Virus record (IMG/VR): IMGVR_UViG_3300020074_000097
Coordinates: 1-27,829 of that record
DNA from: a virus
DNA length: 27,829 nt
Reading direction: 5' to 3' (one strand)
The position numbers were made by a program, and so were the translations under genes. The notes beneath the pieces are model-generated. The model saw nothing but the letters and a program-made list of their open reading frames with translations. It was not told where the DNA came from and made no database searches. Every line of letters begins with the position of its first letter. Within the stretch, counting starts at the first letter, position 1. Below, in pieces: positions 9,046-17,651 of the stretch.

Positions 9046-12000
9046 TTATTGTTCCTCCCATGTAATACTTGCAGAAATATTTGCAGCCGGAGTTCCACTC
9101 ACAAAATCTGTTTGGGATGATGCACAAATATATAAACTTTCTACCTTGTTCGTGAGAGGGAATGATAGATATTCTTTATTGTAGTCAAAATATGGAGATA
9201 AATCATATTCTTCACCAGACGCAGGAACATAAAGACTTGCGACAACCGTTCCTGTCCCTGGAATAGGACTTCTAATCTCTGGACTTATCTTAATAGAAGA
9301 AAGTTGAGCTAAAGTAAACTCAGATACATTTGGAGAAATAGATTGAGATAATGAGTTAACATTTTCTTCTCTCAAGAATGGATCAGTTGTATTTAAAATG
9401 ATATTATCAGAAGTTGCTTTTAATGCATAAAAATAATATCCATCTAGTTCAATTCCTTTTGTTCTATCTGAACCTCTATTTTCTAAATATCCTAAAACAG
9501 ATATTGGTTTTTGTGTTGGATCATTTTCAAAATACCCCCTAAAATATCCATAAGCTCCACCACCAATATCTCTAATATATTCTGCAGCAGATACGCCAAT
9601 ATTAACACTAAATGTAGTTGTATTAATTACAGTTACTGATAAATTTTGTGAAAAAGATGGATCAGTGGTTCTAGGATACTGGTGTATAGTAGCATAATTA
9701 TCTAAAGAACAAGTAAAAGATAGTGATTTTTCTGCAAGACTTATAGTATTTCCTGTTGTTAATCCATGAGTTGTGGTGGTTACAATTGTAAGAACACCAG
9801 TTGATCCAACATATGTTGTGCCTGTGGTGGCTGTTAAAGTTCCACCTCCAGATTTTGTAATACCATTTGCTGTAGCGGAAACAAATTGGTGACCTCCAGT
9901 ATATACTACAGTAGCTATTCCAACTAATGTTGGATTGCCTCTTTTCCCAATGTTTACAGAGGATGTAAGTGTGACTGGAGATGCAGTTGGAGTTAATACT
10001 ACAGAACTTGTTTGAAAAATTGGAGATTTTAATAGATCAATTTTAAGAAGTCCAGTTGATCCTGTAGATAATCTTGTGGGATAAACCTGAGTCCTATTTC
10101 TTACACTTCTTCCTGTACTACTTTGAATAAAATCTCTACATTTTAATCCAACTAAAGGAACACTTCTATTTGGAATAACAGTTATTGATGCTAATGATGT
10201 TGAATTTAATGGAGAATTTAAATACATTCTTTGATTAGATGTATTTACAAAAGTTATTTCTACATTTTGATCTAAAGGATTTGTAGTAATGATTTTAGAA
10301 CCAATGTAAAAAGAGGATGCAACTGTTGAATGTCCAACAATATAAGGATCAGTTGCATTAGTTGCATTAGTTAAATCAACTTGAGTTGAAGCAACACCTA
10401 CTCCACCTCCATTATTAACAATAAATGTTCTTTTTGAACCATAAACGCTCTGAGGAGTTGGCGTAGAATAACTGAATAACTTTACTGTACCTCTGTCGCC
10501 ACCATCAATATAATAAGAAGCACCATACTTTACAATATGTTCTGATGAAGTACCATAATCAAATGCAGATTGAGTTCTCTTTGTATTTGAGTATCCAAAA
10601 TTATTTTGATTACCACCACCATAAACCATATAGGTAATTGGCAGAGTTGCATTACCCAACGAAGACACCTTTAATTGGTTTGAAGCTCTTAAATGGTGAA
10701 CTCTCACCCAACGAGCCTCACCATTGCTTACGGGGACATATGCAAGGAATAGGGCTCCGACTGCACCATACCATGAGAATTCAATCTTGTACATGGTAAC
10801 TTTAGTTAAATCAATATTCCAGATGCTTGTATCTTCTAACTGTTCTAATGTATCTTCATTTAATACTGGTTGTCCTGCTCGTTTATCACTCACAACGTCA
10901 CTATAAAGTAACTTATCTTTAACTCCGTCTAATCTATCTCCACTAAATCTAGATCTAGGTATTCTGTACTCATAAACATTCCAAAAATCTTTTGCAACGT
11001 TCTGGTTTACCCACTTACTATAATAAGTATTGACCGCATCAATTTGATCTTTTAATGTTGAACTAAGTGCAGAAGATAAAGTTGTATCAATATATCCCTC
11101 TGTATCTCCATCTGCATTAGAATACATATATGGAAACATTCCAGTAGGCATTGGTGAAGCCGCCCCGATTTCGCCATATTTTTTTCTGGTAGCACTAATT
11201 AAACTTCCTGCAACTGGTTGAATGAAAGGCACAGGTGTAATTAAAACGTGAGAAGAAATTCCAGTGACTGAAGTTAAGTTAAGATTTGATCCATCTACGT
11301 TAGCTAAAGTTACAGTAGTAATTCCAGTGTTTGTGTTTATTCCAACTGAAGTTATTCTATAAGTTTTAGTATCAATAAATCCTGTAAGTTGAGTTGGATT
11401 TGGTCCTTTAGAATATCCAACAAATTGTCCTGAAGATAATCCTACAACATGACCACCAGATTTATAGAATGTAGGAACTGTAGAAATTCCAACGTTAACA
11501 GTAAATGAAGTTGGAGAGTTAACGGTTAGAATATTGTATCCTTCCGATCTATTTGGATATATCTTAGGATTTATAGGATCCAAATAACAAGTCATTCCAA
11601 TTCCATTAAGTAATACAAATCTGCCGTCATTATATCCATGGGTCACTGCAGTAGTGATAACCATTAAACCGGTGTTTATATCATAAACAGCATTTGTTAT
11701 ACTTTTTGCTAGCCCTACAAATGATAGTATATTTCCACCGTAAACAGAGCTAATTCCTGCTTTTAATTCTGGTTGAAGTAGAGATTGATCATAAACGGCT
11801 GCATGTGTCATTAAAAGATTATCTCTTAAAATAACAAGATCTCCGAATTTTTTAGGTTTTGCAGCTGGGTTACTATCTCCGGCTCCGACCGATTCCGATC
11901 CTCTCGGTGCCAGGGCATCTATTGGATTTGTCCTTCCATAGTCTTGAGATTGTTGTCCTTGGTCTCCTCCAAATGGAAGTGGATTTTCGTATATAATTGA

Positions 12001-12612
12001 TTGAGTTCTTCTAACTACACAAAAATTATCTTTTTTCCCATCATTTCTAGATTCCCAATAATATCCATCATAATTATCAAAAATTCCATACTTACGAACA
12101 CATGGATTATGAATACCTACACCATTATCATCAATTAAAGTTGTTTTTACACCAAATGTAGCTGCGGATACACGACCAGGTTGATAACGGAAAAATCTTT
12201 TTGAAGTTAAAACAGCATTTCTATCTGCAGGAGCTTCAATTAAAGCTCCAGATTCTTCGGGAATGTGACTTAATCCCCATCCCATTGTTTGAGCAATTCC
12301 AGCATAAGCACCAGATCCAGCTGCAATTTTTGAAAATTGTTCTGGAGTTGCTGACCACTCCGTTGGGTTTACATCATAAGTGTTAACGTCTGCAAAAATA
12401 CCAAGAGCAACTTCTGATCTTGGAATACCCAGTAACGATAAAGCGACTTCCGATTGAACTTTGTTTTGTTCTGCAACAGGAATTGTTGATTGATCACTTG
12501 CAATAACAACTGGAATAGATTTTTCGGATTTCTGTTGACCAGGAGGAACTGGAGCAGTTCTGCCTACGACAACAACTGCAGCATTATTGTTAACATTAGT
12601 ATTATCTGGCAT
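9046..12612 (-). CDS. Large virion structural protein with cyanophage-type repeats
   Basis: A 1188-residue protein. Residues 32-47 carry SIPVVIASDQSTIPV, a motif common near the start of phage appendage proteins. The core blocks shared with the paralogue downstream are SLLGIPRSEVALGIF (59), RFFRYQPGRVSAATFGVKTT (139), TMYKIEFSWYGAVGALFLAY (606) and KYGASYYIDGGDRG (695). Two copies of a module beginning THG and ending FTVNVGIS or FSVNIGVS lie at about 316-378 and 940-1008; the second keeps the fuller form (SLSFTCSLDN, YPRTTDP). The ATG directly abuts the stop of the preceding gene (TAA ATG), suggesting translational coupling. The protein has no catalytic motif that I can see. A structural or host-contact role follows from family resemblance and position. 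Confidence 0.75.
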   Translation of the reverse strand: MPDNTNVNNNAAVVVVGRTAPVPPGQQKSEKSIPVVIASDQSTIPVAEQNKVQSEVALSLLGIPRSEVALGIFADVNTYDVNPTEWSATPEQFSKIAAGSGAYAGIAQTMGWGLSHIPEESGALIEAPADRNAVLTSKRFFRYQPGRVSAATFGVKTTLIDDNGVGIHNPCVRKYGIFDNYDGYYWESRNDGKKDNFCVVRRTQSIIYENPLPFGGDQGQQSQDYGRTNPIDALAPRGSESVGAGDSNPAAKPKKFGDLVILRDNLLMTHAAVYDQSLLQPELKAGISSVYGGNILSFVGLAKSITNAVYDINTGLMVITTAVTHGYNDGRFVLLNGIGMTCYLDPINPKIYPNRSEGYNILTVNSPTSFTVNVGISTVPTFYKSGGHVVGLSSGQFVGYSKGPNPTQLTGFIDTKTYRITSVGINTNTGITTVTLANVDGSNLNLTSVTGISSHVLITPVPFIQPVAGSLISATRKKYGEIGAASPMPTGMFPYMYSNADGDTEGYIDTTLSSALSSTLKDQIDAVNTYYSKWVNQNVAKDFWNVYEYRIPRSRFSGDRLDGVKDKLLYSDVVSDKRAGQPVLNEDTLEQLEDTSIWNIDLTKVTMYKIEFSWYGAVGALFLAYVPVSNGEARWVRVHHLRASNQLKVSSLGNATLPITYMVYGGGNQNNFGYSNTKRTQSAFDYGTSSEHIVKYGASYYIDGGDRGTVKLFSYSTPTPQSVYGSKRTFIVNNGGGVGVASTQVDLTNATNATDPYIVGHSTVASSFYIGSKIITTNPLDQNVEITFVNTSNQRMYLNSPLNSTSLASITVIPNRSVPLVGLKCRDFIQSSTGRSVRNRTQVYPTRLSTGSTGLLKIDLLKSPIFQTSSVVLTPTASPVTLTSSVNIGKRGNPTLVGIATVVYTGGHQFVSATANGITKSGGGTLTATTGTTYVGSTGVLTIVTTTTHGLTTGNTISLAEKSLSFTCSLDNYATIHQYPRTTDPSFSQNLSVTVINTTTFSVNIGVSAAEYIRDIGGGAYGYFRGYFENDPTQKPISVLGYLENRGSDRTKGIELDGYYFYALKATSDNIILNTTDPFLREENVNSLSQSISPNVSEFTLAQLSSIKISPEIRSPIPGTGTVVASLYVPASGEEYDLSPYFDYNKEYLSFPLTNKVESLYICASSQTDFVSGTPAANISASITWEEQ

Positions 12613-15153
12613 TTAAATTACTCCGACTCTTCCTCTAGCAATTAAGAAAACATTCCTAATACTTATATATCCGCTGAGATTTCCATTGGTTACAGAAGTA
12701 GTAGTTAACCCGGTTAGTCTTAATTGTTTTGTTATAGAATTGACATTTATTTTTTCTGCAACAGTTAATTCATATGCAGATAAGTCTGGACTAACTGAGT
12801 GATTTACTAATTTAACTATATCACCTGTAGAAATTCCAGAAAACTGTTGAAAATTAGAAAGTGTTATGGTATATTGTGTTGCTCCAGCACCAATTAGATT
12901 CCAAGTCCCAGATGAAATACCGATAGAAGTGGTAAATCCTACAGGTTTGGCGAGATATTCTTGTGCGATGATTTCATATCCAAGTATGGAACTAAATCCT
13001 AAATTATTAGTTTGTGTAGAAGTTAAACTTAATTGAATATAACCATTTTCTCTACCAAAAGTACCAGAATCCTGAGTTTGGATGTTAAAGTTTAAAAATT
13101 TTGTTGCAAGAGTTTCGCTACTTAATCCTACATTAAGTATGGTCGCTATTCCTGCAGATGTAATCGTAACCTTATTACTACTTATATCTTTTGCTGCTCC
13201 ATCCTCAACATACTGTAAAACCGGACCAGTAAAGGTAAGTCCTTTCTGAATAGTTAAATTGATAGAATTGTAGTCACTATCATAGATATCAAGAGTAGGA
13301 ATAAATTCATCAGATGGTCCTAAAATAATATTATTTGATGTAATAATTTTTCCAGTAGCATAAGCTCGTAGTCCTGTACCACAATTTCTTATAATATTAC
13401 CATTTGCAGAGACTATAGAAGTTACAGATAAATCTACAGGTCCAGCAAAATTTTCAAATAAACAATCATTTATTCTTAAAACATCAGATCCATCAGCAGA
13501 TAAAGGTTGAAATGGATACCTATCACTTAAATGTCCATCAACAAAAGAACTGTTTTCTATAGACAATCTATAACTATTTGAAACTGTTAGTCCATCTCCT
13601 GGAGAATTACGAACTTCAAAATCTTTAATCAAACTTGATGAAATATTATCAAAATTTATAAGGTAGTTATCTAAAGTAGTTTCATATAAAATATTATTTA
13701 AAAAGTTTCCATCTATTGTAATGTCTTTTAGTGTGACAAATGTTGCATTTGTAGTTCCAAGTCCAACTAAATTGCCATTAAAAGGCAATAAATTTCCACC
13801 ACCATCATCAAAATCATTAGCAAAAAACTGTTGTTTAATAATCGTATTTCTTCCATTTCCACTAACAGTAAAATTGGTAGGAATACTTAATTTATTCACA
13901 TAATAAGTTCCACTTGGTAAAGATAAAAAACGAGCTCCAACTGTAACAGAAAGATCAATAGCTTGTTTTAAAGAATATGTATTATCATGTACAACTTTTA
14001 CAGCTGCAGTAGTTCCTATTCCTAAATTTGTTTTATATTTTCCTTCTAATGTTATAGAACTATTTCCTATGGAAACTATATTATCTATAGTCCATCCTCT
14101 TTTTTGACCCGTTGTAGCAATATTTGGGAAATGTATTTGATTCGCATCTGTATATTCATTTACCGTTCCTTTTTGTGACCACTCAGTTTGATCATATGTT
14201 CCATAATCAATCCAATTAATATTAGAAGTCGCATTTGTTAGTTCTTTTGGACCTAAAATAGCAATCAACTTTGCATCATTAATATTAGTTGATACTCCAA
14301 TTTGTCTGTATATTAATATGCCATGATTAGTATCACTTCTTGAAAAATTTAGCGAAACATGATTTAATGTATTAAAATTATCAATAGATGTCATTCCAAT
14401 TCCAGAAGTTGGAGAAAGTTGAGAAGAAACTCCAATTTTTCCGTTTCTCATATGATATTGAGCAATCCAGTAACGATAAACCGATACCGTTTCAGATGTA
14501 CCAACCTTTGTTGCAACAGAAGAAACAAATTGAGGAGGGGGATCTACTAAAACATTATCTGTAAATGAAGTTACTCCAAGAACTTTTACATATTCTCCAA
14601 CAAAAAATCTTGCAGTGGATATTCCACTAATTACCAATTTATCATTTTCTGTAGACCCTACACCCACATATACCGTAGGATCATTACTTACACTTAAAGT
14701 TTTTAATTTATCAGCTTCAAGACTATTAGTATCCGGAGTTACCCAAGAAAATGGTTGTGAAGATGAACCATTACTTCTTAAGATTTGACCACTCAATCCA
14801 TTTGTAAAAAATGCAGTTATATTTGGAGAAGACTGGTATACAATGCTTCCCGCAGTTCCTCCAAAAAGATTTGCACTTATATTGCCACTTGCACCTAGAT
14901 CTAATGTGCTTTTTGGCTCAAAAGATCCAATTCCCAATCTGTTTAAAGCTGGATTGTAAACTAAGTTTGAGGTTTTTGGGTTACTAAATTCAATATTATC
15001 TTTGTTTAATAAGATAAAATGATTCTTATCTTGTGTTGTTCCTATTCCTACTCTAACAACATCAGGATTTTCTCTTAGATATAAATCTAAAGCAGAACCA
15101 ACTAAATCTGTTGGTATAGTTGATCCCGTTTTTTTATCGTAGAGTAGTATCAT
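12613..15153 (-). CDS. Tail-fibre-like protein with right-handed beta-helix
   Basis: 846 residues. The first 100 contain fibre-like segments (NRLGIGSFEPKSTLDLGASG, about 71-90) of the kind 'GIG...P.STLDV' repeated in phage fibre proteins. Residues 220-320 look like a beta-sandwich. Residues 390-625 have the pattern of a pectate-lyase-like parallel beta-helix: an opening YSLKQAIDLSVTVGARFLSL then LPSGTYYV, and stacked turns such as LKDITIDGN, IENSSFVDG, LRINDCLFEN and SANGNIIRN. Such helices in tail proteins either bind or cleave surface polysaccharide; I see no clear catalytic site, so enzymatic activity is open. Its ATG overlaps the previous stop by 4 bases (ATGA). It sits within the fibre block and probably contacts the host. 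Confidence 0.7.
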   Translation of the reverse strand: MILLYDKKTGSTIPTDLVGSALDLYLRENPDVVRVGIGTTQDKNHFILLNKDNIEFSNPKTSNLVYNPALNRLGIGSFEPKSTLDLGASGNISANLFGGTAGSIVYQSSPNITAFFTNGLSGQILRSNGSSSQPFSWVTPDTNSLEADKLKTLSVSNDPTVYVGVGSTENDKLVISGISTARFFVGEYVKVLGVTSFTDNVLVDPPPQFVSSVATKVGTSETVSVYRYWIAQYHMRNGKIGVSSQLSPTSGIGMTSIDNFNTLNHVSLNFSRSDTNHGILIYRQIGVSTNINDAKLIAILGPKELTNATSNINWIDYGTYDQTEWSQKGTVNEYTDANQIHFPNIATTGQKRGWTIDNIVSIGNSSITLEGKYKTNLGIGTTAAVKVVHDNTYSLKQAIDLSVTVGARFLSLPSGTYYVNKLSIPTNFTVSGNGRNTIIKQQFFANDFDDGGGNLLPFNGNLVGLGTTNATFVTLKDITIDGNFLNNILYETTLDNYLINFDNISSSLIKDFEVRNSPGDGLTVSNSYRLSIENSSFVDGHLSDRYPFQPLSADGSDVLRINDCLFENFAGPVDLSVTSIVSANGNIIRNCGTGLRAYATGKIITSNNIILGPSDEFIPTLDIYDSDYNSINLTIQKGLTFTGPVLQYVEDGAAKDISSNKVTITSAGIATILNVGLSSETLATKFLNFNIQTQDSGTFGRENGYIQLSLTSTQTNNLGFSSILGYEIIAQEYLAKPVGFTTSIGISSGTWNLIGAGATQYTITLSNFQQFSGISTGDIVKLVNHSVSPDLSAYELTVAEKINVNSITKQLRLTGLTTTSVTNGNLSGYISIRNVFLIARGRVGVI

Positions 15154-16244
15154 GTGAAATAACTGTCGTAAGTATTATCTTTTAATACTGTAATAACATA
15201 GTTTATTTCACTTATTCTCTTATCAACTTGTCCCCGAGAAAAAATAATGGCATATCTTTGCAAGAAAAAATAAATAGATTCTCTTTTTAATGCATTTACA
15301 CCATTAATTAAAACTTGTCTTTTTGATCTCAGTTCATCTAATTGAGAAACTAATGTATTTATTTGATTGTTAAAATCTGTACAATAAAGAGCAGGATTAT
15401 ATCCAAATAGAGGAGTACAAATACCTATTTTTGAAGTATCAATATCTTGAACAAAAACTGAACCAACTCCAGAACTAGCTAAAATATAGGTTTGCGTGCC
15501 TACTCCTAGAATGGGTGAACCAATATCAGTTACCTTAAATGAAGCTCCAGAAAATCCTGAGACAGTAAGAATATCTCCAACTTTATATCCAGAACCAGCA
15601 TTTGAAATAATTGCACTAACAACTGTTCCGGATGAAGCTCCTGAAGAACCAACAATTACATCAACTGAAGCACCGATTCCAGTTCCTCCTGTAGTAGGTT
15701 TTCCATAATATGGTGATAATGTAGAAGCATAACCAGAACCTGGAGTTTGAACTATTAGTTCTAAAATAGAATTTTGATTAGATCCCACAACAATGGTTGC
15801 TGATCCTATACCACTATTAAAATTAGTGGATCCATCTGTACTGCTTAAAGGTGAAAAGGGATTTGTTCCAGTATAATTAAGATCTTCTCCATTCATTCTC
15901 AAAGTTTTTGCATGTTCATAAAAATATGTTGTTCCAACAGGAACAATTGCTGTTGTTATATTACTAGGTGTAGCTGGTAGTAACGGATTTATTAGAACAG
16001 TTGCTAAAGCAGTTTTTCCACAACCACAGTTCGTAGCAGCTATAGAAACTAAAGATATATTTTCAATTTTTTTATTTACTTCTACAGTAAGTTCGGCAAT
16101 AGCCTCGTCTAATTGAGCTATTGGAGGTTTTATCTCATCAATTCTTTGTTGATATGAAGGTTGTATTTCAATAGTGCTAATTCTTTCTTTTTTAAGCCTA
16201 TCTAGGTCTTTTTCATAGGACTTTATAATACTTTCTTTAGCCAT
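15150..16244 (-). CDS. Structural protein with terminal coiled coils and GxGY repeats
   Basis: 364 residues of unknown exact role. Residues 1-65 are charged and heptad-like (DLDRLKKERIS, then LDEAIAELTVEVNKKIE), predicting a coiled coil; residues 285-355 form a second helical segment (NQINTLVSQLDELRSKRQVL). Between them the protein is Gly/Ser-rich and beta-like, with PGSGYAS (about 164) and NAGSGYKVGD (about 218) followed by GASFKVTDIG-type strands. The same GxGY motif occurs in the gp5-like hub protein of this window. The helices at both ends suggest an elongated trimer that joins parts of the tail. The gene starts one base after the previous stop, and its end overlaps the beta-helix fibre gene. 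Function is inferred only from architecture and position. Confidence 0.6.
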   Translation of the reverse strand: MAKESIIKSYEKDLDRLKKERISTIEIQPSYQQRIDEIKPPIAQLDEAIAELTVEVNKKIENISLVSIAATNCGCGKTALATVLINPLLPATPSNITTAIVPVGTTYFYEHAKTLRMNGEDLNYTGTNPFSPLSSTDGSTNFNSGIGSATIVVGSNQNSILELIVQTPGSGYASTLSPYYGKPTTGGTGIGASVDVIVGSSGASSGTVVSAIISNAGSGYKVGDILTVSGFSGASFKVTDIGSPILGVGTQTYILASSGVGSVFVQDIDTSKIGICTPLFGYNPALYCTDFNNQINTLVSQLDELRSKRQVLINGVNALKRESIYFFLQRYAIIFSRGQVDKRISEINYVITVLKDNTYDSYFT

Positions 16245-16245
16245 T

Positions 16246-17046
16246 TTACAATCTTATAGTAGAATTTTCTTTTGCTTCTGTGCCTGGATATTCAACCACT
16301 AATTTTTTAATATCTTTTCTTTCAGCAATAATAACATAACTGCAGTCAATTTTTCCTCCTGCATTATTTACAATATGTAGTTTAGTTCCCCATTCAATTG
16401 ATTTTACATATAATTCTTGGTAAAAAGAGTGGGGAGTTAAATTAACGGTTATTGTTTCAGGATTAATCAATCCTTTCCAGTAATCTGGAAGTTCTATTAA
16501 ATTATTATCTATAAGTCTTCCCCTATAAAAAACACTATATTCGGGTCCTTCTAAACACCCGTGTTTTAACCTATAATTTTGTTTAGTTGGATGAGGAATA
16601 TCAAACTCTTTTGTAGTTCCTACGATAGAACTAGAAAATGTTAACATTCCATTAATATTAGTAGATCCATTAACAACTAAAGACCCATTAATTATTTGAG
16701 ATGCATTAACTGTTAGGTTACCATTTTTTATACTGACTCCATTGGTTGTGAATGCAGCATTAAAAATTGCTACACCATTACAAGTATACGCTCCTAATTG
16801 ATTGGTATTACCTAAAAAGTTTGATATACCTTCAACATGCAATGAAGCAGGAACAGCAATTCCAATTGGGGGGCCAATCATGCATGTGGCTTTAGCAACT
16901 CCTAAACTTGCAACTAATCCAATATATACTGGTCCATTTGCAACTAGAGTGCCTGGAAATAATTTGGAGTTGGCGGTCAAAAAGGATGTGTCTAGAGCAC
17001 CAACTACCAGTTTATCACCAACACTTAATATTGAATAGTGAGCCAT
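16246..17046 (-). CDS. Short fibre-like protein, beta-repeat stalk plus C-terminal domain
   Basis: 266 residues. The N-terminal half (about 60-130) has short hydrophobic beta turns (FTTNGVSIKNGNLTVN, then GSLVVNGSTNINGML), resembling the stalk of trimeric phage fibres. The C-terminal half starts with KEFDIPHPTKQNYRLKHGCL followed by EGPEYSVFYRGRL, ELPDYWKGLINPETITVNLT and ELYVKSIEWGTKLHI. This arrangement (F.I.HP....Y.L.H...EGPE...Y.G) recurs, from memory, at the C-termini of many phage and bacterial fibre or adhesin proteins, sometimes after self-cleaving chaperone regions, though no such peptidase is visible here. It lies 6 bases after the spike gene, so an appendage of the tail tip or baseplate is likely. 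The receptor is unknown. Confidence 0.6.
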   Translation of the reverse strand: MAHYSILSVGDKLVVGALDTSFLTANSKLFPGTLVANGPVYIGLVASLGVAKATCMIGPPIGIAVPASLHVEGISNFLGNTNQLGAYTCNGVAIFNAAFTTNGVSIKNGNLTVNASQIINGSLVVNGSTNINGMLTFSSSIVGTTKEFDIPHPTKQNYRLKHGCLEGPEYSVFYRGRLIDNNLIELPDYWKGLINPETITVNLTPHSFYQELYVKSIEWGTKLHIVNNAGGKIDCSYVIIAERKDIKKLVVEYPGTEAKENSTIRL

Positions 17047-17052
17047 ATATTA

Positions 17053-17619
17053 TTAACCTGAACATTCCAAGAATTTTTTAAACTTTTCTAAAATTTTCAT
17101 AATTGAACCCAAGAAAGTTCCTTTTAAAATATCAGTAGTGACTCCAGAACTATTTTGAATATTACCAACGGAGTCTACTGAACCCGCAGCAACAGATGCG
17201 CTGTTTGTCATCAAGGCATTACTTATTGTTCCTTTTGCATTTACAATTGGTGCTTTTGATGCAATTTGACTATTTGCAACTAAAGTAATTTCACCCTTAC
17301 CATCTCTTGCGAGTAATCGGATGCTATTTGCTTTTAAAACAATTTCACCATTTAAACACTCAATTAAAATATTTCCATTTAATGCCTTAAGGGTTTTTCC
17401 AAAACCCTCTGCATCACAATTTATTCCACATAATTCAATACTTGAGGCATTGCAATTATCAAATTTATTTCCATTGGCTGCATAATGAACTCCCTGAGAA
17501 GTATCGGTAACCACCGAATACTCCATCATAGTTCCAGTAAAATCTTTTGCACCTGAAGTTACTTGAAATTTTGCATCAACAGGTTTATGAACATAAAAAT
17601 CTTTCTTTGATTCAGCCAT
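17053..17619 (-). CDS. Baseplate spike, gp5 C-terminal-like beta-helix protein
   Basis: I choose the ATG at 17619 (MAESKKDFYVHK, 188 residues); an in-frame GTG lies three codons earlier at 17628. Residues 60-140 form short alternating strands with regular Gly and Asn turns (LNGNILIECLNGEIVLKANS, then KGEITLVANSQIASKAPIV), like the triple-stranded beta-helix needle at the end of T4 gp5 and VgrG spikes. The last 30 residues are helical (IMKILEKFKKFLECSG). It follows the gp5-like gene, so hub head and needle appear to be encoded separately instead of being one chain. The spike would puncture the outer membrane. A GATAAATA late-promoter match sits 24 bases before the start. Assignment rests on repeat pattern and position. 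Confidence 0.65.
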   Translation of the reverse strand: MAESKKDFYVHKPVDAKFQVTSGAKDFTGTMMEYSVVTDTSQGVHYAANGNKFDNCNASSIELCGINCDAEGFGKTLKALNGNILIECLNGEIVLKANSIRLLARDGKGEITLVANSQIASKAPIVNAKGTISNALMTNSASVAAGSVDSVGNIQNSSGVTTDILKGTFLGSIMKILEKFKKFLECSG

Positions 17620-17643
17620 AAATCTCACACGTAAAGATTCTAT

Positions 17644-17651
17644 TATTTATC
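17644..17651 (-). promoter_or_regulatory. Putative T4-type late promoter (GATAAATA)
   Basis: GATAAATA on the minus strand matches NATAAATA and lies in the 32-base gap between the gp5-like stop and the spike ATG, 24 bases before that ATG. It would allow separate late expression of the spike and the fibre genes that follow. Confidence 0.5.

Noticed and set aside
9042-9098. Longer start for the 1168-residue paralogue, overlapping the upstream gene by 53 bases.
   Set aside because: GGGAGG 12 bases before the ATG at 9041 and the usual short spacing in this block favour the shorter form.
16010-16050. NCGCGKTALA in the 364-residue protein resembles a Walker A nucleotide-binding loop.
   Set aside because: Spacing does not fit [AG]xxxxGK[ST], no Walker B is visible and the protein is otherwise structural.
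17620-17628. GTG start three codons before the spike ATG.
   Set aside because: No better ribosome binding site for it; MAESKK is a typical N-terminus.
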